Part shown: in pieces, positions 6,237 to 8,121 of the stretch
How the letters are laid out: each line of letters opens with the position of its first letter
Position numbering within the stretch: position 1 is the first letter of the stretch
Source: Desulfobacterales bacterium
GTDB taxonomy: Bacteria; Desulfobacterota; Desulfobacteria; Desulfobacterales; C00003060
NCBI GenBank assembly: GCA_030613145.1
Contig: JAUWMM010000064.1
Location: forward strand, 1 to 8,121
Direction: 5' to 3'
Length of the DNA: 8,121 nt
Translations under genes and position numbers: made by a program
Notes under the pieces: model-generated
What the model was told of the DNA's origin: nothing
The model's database searches: none
Seen by the model: only the letters and a program-made list of their open reading frames with translations

Positions 6237-6264
6237 TTGACGCCCCCAGGGAGGGTCTGATAAT
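6237..6264 (+). promoter_or_regulatory. Candidate sigma-70 promoter of mobA
   Basis: The -35 box TTGACG (6237-6242, 5 of 6 to consensus) and the -10 box GATAAT (6259-6264, 5 of 6) are separated by 16 bases. The start of transcription would fall near 6271, leaving a short leader with AGGAG at 6281-6285 before the GTG of mobA. It faces away from the operon promoter, and the two -35 boxes are only 24 bases apart, so both could respond to one regulator bound between them (inference). Confidence 0.55.
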
Positions 6265-6298
6265 TTGGTATCTATGAATCAGGAGCTTCTTTGATGCT

Positions 6299-6910
6299 GT
6301 GAAATATCCTTGTTCGGGAATCATCTTGTCAGGCGGATTGAATACACGGATGGGAGGTAAGGACAAGGCCTTTCTTTCCGTGGGGAATCAGACGATCATC
6401 GATCGTCTTTACAACACCTTTGAGGGGCTTTTCGATGAGGTCTTGCTGGTTACGAATAACCCTCTTCAGTATCTCTCATGGGACTTGACGATTGTAACGG
6501 ATCTTTTTCCAATACGCAGCCCTCTGACCGGCATCCATGCGGGGCTGTTTCACGCCTCAGCGTCCCATGCTTTCATTACGGCCTGTGACACGCCGTTCTT
6601 AAAAAAGAAGTTGATCAGGGCGCTTTTGGCGCAGCTTGAACCAAAATGGGATGTAATCATACCTGTCACGGAAAAGGGTAATCAGCCGTTATGTGCCGTT
6701 TATTCAAAGCGTTGCATCAAACCTATTGAGCATCAGCTCAAAAACGAAGATCCTAAGATCCTGAAGTTCTATCCAAAGGTCAACGTCAAAGAAATCCCGG
6801 AAAAGCAACTCAGATCAGCAGACCCCCGCCTCATTTCTTTCGTTAACATCAATACTCCAGAAGACTTTAGCGCCTCGGAGAAAATGTTAGGGGTAGCCCT
6901 TAACGGATGA
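6299..6910 (+). CDS. mobA: Molybdenum cofactor guanylyltransferase MobA
   Basis: The 203-residue protein has the nucleotidyltransferase P-loop-like signature LSGGLNTRMGGKDKAF (10-25), the SPLTGIHAGL segment (74-83), the Mg-binding ACDTPF (95-100), QPLCAVY (129-135) and a C-terminal FVNINTPEDF (181-190). All are typical of MobA, which transfers GMP from GTP to Mo-molybdopterin to make MGD cofactor in the cytoplasm. Length matches the family (about 190-210). The start is GTG at 6299; an in-frame stop at 6275 excludes longer forms. AGGAG at 6281-6285 lies 13 bases upstream, a long spacing, and no better start was found. The ATG at 6294 is out of frame. The gene is apparently monocistronic, divergent from the oxidoreductase operon. 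MGD would serve formate dehydrogenases or other Mo/W oxidoreductases encoded elsewhere. Confidence 0.92.
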   Translation: MKYPCSGIILSGGLNTRMGGKDKAFLSVGNQTIIDRLYNTFEGLFDEVLLVTNNPLQYLSWDLTIVTDLFPIRSPLTGIHAGLFHASASHAFITACDTPFLKKKLIRALLAQLEPKWDVIIPVTEKGNQPLCAVYSKRCIKPIEHQLKNEDPKILKFYPKVNVKEIPEKQLRSADPRLISFVNINTPEDFSASEKMLGVALNG

Positions 6911-6959
6911 CATGGAATGATTTAACCGAATCCCTTACTTCTATTCCGCAGGCCACGCA

Positions 6960-7538
6960 CTAAAATACAGGAGGTTCCTGTAACAGCATCTCGGCCAGAG
7001 TTAGATTAACCCTTGGCAAGGCATTGATCGGCCGTCCTACAAAGGCCATCTCCAAGGAGGCCAGGTCCCGATAAAAACCTGTTCTGACCAGAACAGGCAC
7101 CTCTTTCAAATGTGTATAAAGTGCCTGGCACCTGAAACAGCCCGGAAAACTTATCTCCTTTCCGTCAGGTCTGATAAAGCTGTTAGGGACACCGTGCATG
7201 CGGCAGATCATTAGTCTGTATTCGTAAAGCTGGCACAGCCCGTTATCATTCAAAGGGCACATAATGCGGGGGCTCTGACCCTGAGCCAAGAGAGATCTGC
7301 ACTGTCTGACGTACTCCCCGGCTCTGTCCATAAACTCACGCAGTTTTTCGCCGGGACTGGATCTTATTCCCTCCCAGAGGTAAGCCCATTCTATATAGGT
7401 GTGGTGCTGGAAATAGCTAGTGCAGCAATTATTTGTACATCCTTCGCAGGAGAGGCCGATCTTGCCGGCTGTCCGGTTGTAACTCTCCTCCATCTCGGAA
7501 TAGAGACTGGCCAGTTTTTCAAACAGGGTACTTTTCAA
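6960..7538 (-). CDS. YkgJ-type cysteine-cluster protein
   Basis: The 192-residue protein has the cysteine pattern of the YkgJ/UPF0153 group, which is thought to bind zinc or an Fe-S cluster. It shows CEGCTNNCC (31-39), CPLNDNGLCQLYEYRLMICRMHG (94-116) and FPGCFRC (131-137), with Cys80 as an extra. The middle block, with a CxLY(E)YRPxxCRxHG-like core, is the most diagnostic part. No signal peptide or membrane segment is visible. The biochemical function of the family is not established. The chosen start is TTG at 7538, without a clear ribosome binding site. Just upstream lies A8 on the coding strand, and one base fewer there would join an ATGCAA start into this frame, so the true N-terminus is uncertain. 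It converges on mobA with a 49-base gap in which I see no terminator. Confidence 0.8.
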   Translation of the reverse strand: MKSTLFEKLASLYSEMEESYNRTAGKIGLSCEGCTNNCCTSYFQHHTYIEWAYLWEGIRSSPGEKLREFMDRAGEYVRQCRSLLAQGQSPRIMCPLNDNGLCQLYEYRLMICRMHGVPNSFIRPDGKEISFPGCFRCQALYTHLKEVPVLVRTGFYRDLASLEMAFVGRPINALPRVNLTLAEMLLQEPPVF

Positions 7539-7593
7539 TGTCTTTTTTTTGCATCATACCAGATCAGAGTTGCTGCTTAACAAAAAAGGTAGG

Positions 7594-7736
7594 CGTTCAC
7601 AGGTTTAGAGTTCACCGTTTCAGCCGTCGTAGCCTGCCGACTTCGCCATAGTAGCCATAGGCTACGACGGCTGAAACGGCTACTATGGCGAAGTCGGCTC
7701 AGGGTTACAACCTCTGAACCTCTGAACCCGTGAACG
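7594..7736. repeat. Interleaved palindromic repeat element (A-B-A'-B')
   Basis: This is a 143-base gene-free element. Segment A (7615-7635) is perfectly complementary to A' (7659-7679), and segment B (7636-7656) to B' (7678-7698), each over 21 bases. The order is A-B-A'-B', so the two hairpins exclude each other as DNA, or form a pseudoknot-like arrangement as RNA. A and B both end in GTAGCC. An outer inverted repeat, 7594-7610 against 7720-7736, matches at 15 of 17 positions, and the 8-base CTCTGAAC is tandemly repeated at 7712-7727. A 74-codon minus-strand frame across it is a by-product of the palindrome. It is probably a dispersed non-coding repeat. Confidence 0.8.
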
Positions 7737-7788
7737 GTTACAGAATAGGAAAACAGGAATAGTGTGTCAAGCGAGGAACCGTCACAAG

Positions 7789-7989
7789 GAGACCTTTGCA
7801 TAACCCCTTCTCACTCGTTACTATGAGCTTTTTGACCCATCCATGGGCTCACTCACTAAATCCTAAAAACTCGGCCCAAGGGCCTCAAACAGTTTAGGAT
7901 TTGCCCACTGACGTGGGCCATTCACTTCGCCCGGATGGGTGCCCCAAAAAGCTCATAATGGTCGCTCAAAGTGGTTATGCAAAGGTCTC
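7789..7989. mobile_element. Miniature inverted-repeat transposable element (MITE), 201 bp, non-coding
   Basis: The ends are perfect 17-bp inverted repeats: GAGACCTTTGCATAACC (7789-7805) and its complement (7973-7989). A second perfect 12-bp pair follows (ATGAGCTTTTTG 7823-7834 with 7945-7956), and an 8-bp pair (ACCCATCC 7835-7842 with 7933-7940). The element is flanked by the direct repeat ACAAG at 7784-7788 and 7990-7994, a 5-bp target-site duplication. The interior is itself structured: a 10-bp stem 7858-7867/7893-7902 and a 6-bp stem 7903-7908/7913-7918. There is no transposase, so it must have been moved in trans by a transposase recognising these ends. The parent family cannot be named safely. 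Confidence 0.85.
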
Positions 7990-8121
7990 ACAAGACATTC
8001 AAGTTATTATGGTTCAAAGAAACAGATTCCATGAGAAAGATATGTTCAGCCTTGACTCAAACCAGCACCTGTGACAAATAACCTAACACCAGTCCGCCGA
8101 AGGCGGTCTTCACTCCGACAG

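Larger units (their letters stand above)
7539..8121. other. 583-base stretch without a gene
   Basis: Apart from the interleaved palindrome and the MITE, I see no credible coding region here. Bases 7990-8121 hold only a small hairpin, CCGCC (8094-8098) with GGCGG (8102-8106) and a GAA loop, followed by TCTT. This is too weak to call a terminator. The stretch appears to be a sink for insertions upstream of the YkgJ-type gene. Confidence 0.6.

Noticed and set aside
7553..7558. Possible extended -10 box (TGG-TATGAT on the minus strand) for the YkgJ-type gene
   Set aside because: Transcription would start within a few bases of the TTG start codon, which is implausible without evidence for a leaderless message, and no -35 at proper spacing is seen.
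7577..7801. Minus-strand open frame of 74 codons in the right-hand intergenic region
   Set aside because: It lies across the interleaved palindrome and the start of the MITE, its composition is Arg/Ser-rich without any recognisable motif, and it has no good ribosome binding site.
7594..7989. CRISPR array suggested by several repeats near the right end
   Set aside because: The repeats are inverted and of different lengths and sequences, with no regular direct repeat-spacer periodicity and no cas gene.
8094..8108. CCGCC-GAA-GGCGG hairpin as a terminator
   Set aside because: The stem is only 5 bp, there is no T-tract after it on either strand, and no gene ends nearby in the window.

Overview
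The window looks like chromosome from a strictly anaerobic Gram-negative bacterium, most plausibly a sulfate-reducing or syntrophic member of the Desulfobacterota (former Deltaproteobacteria). The grounds are a multiheme c-type cytochrome behind a beta-barrel protein, a ferredoxin-dependent 2-oxoacid oxidoreductase operon, a molybdenum-cofactor gene, frequent TTG/GTG starts, and palindromic intergenic repeats built from short motifs (CACGAAA, CCGAAAT, TGAACC) of a kind I associate with that group. The taxonomic call is an inference.

Layout. Bases 3-1346 (+) hold the 3' part of a probable outer-membrane beta-barrel gene, followed 9 bases later by a secreted heptaheme cytochrome c. Bases 1480-2193 (+) encode a metallo-beta-lactamase-fold hydrolase of the AHL-lactonase-like type. 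Bases 6148-2248 (-) form one operon. In transcription order it contains a two-cluster ferredoxin (delta), alpha (VorB/KorA type), beta (TPP-binding) and gamma subunits of a 2-oxoacid:ferredoxin oxidoreductase, then a tandem ACT-domain protein and an Mth938-like protein. A divergent promoter region (6149-6298) separates this operon from mobA (6299-6910, +). A convergent YkgJ-type cysteine-cluster gene (7538-6960, -) follows. The last 583 bases carry no credible gene. They contain an interleaved palindromic repeat (7594-7736) and a very clear non-coding miniature inverted-repeat element with a 5-bp target duplication (7789-7989).

How the genes work together. The oxidoreductase would interconvert a 2-oxoacid plus CoA with an acyl-CoA and CO2, passing electrons through the small delta ferredoxin. 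The ACT protein could sense an amino acid linked to that 2-oxoacid. The cytochrome/barrel pair probably belongs to a separate periplasmic or outer-membrane electron-transfer function. MobA makes the guanylated molybdopterin cofactor needed by formate dehydrogenases and similar enzymes.

The points most worth a second look are the missing second cysteine in the first cluster motif of the ferredoxin, the missing metal-bridging aspartate in the MBL protein, the exact 41-residue repeat of the cytochrome, the palindromic inserts inside the oxidoreductase operon, and the two repeat elements at the right end. I found no phage, CRISPR or defence genes and no clear case for a wholly new multi-gene system.
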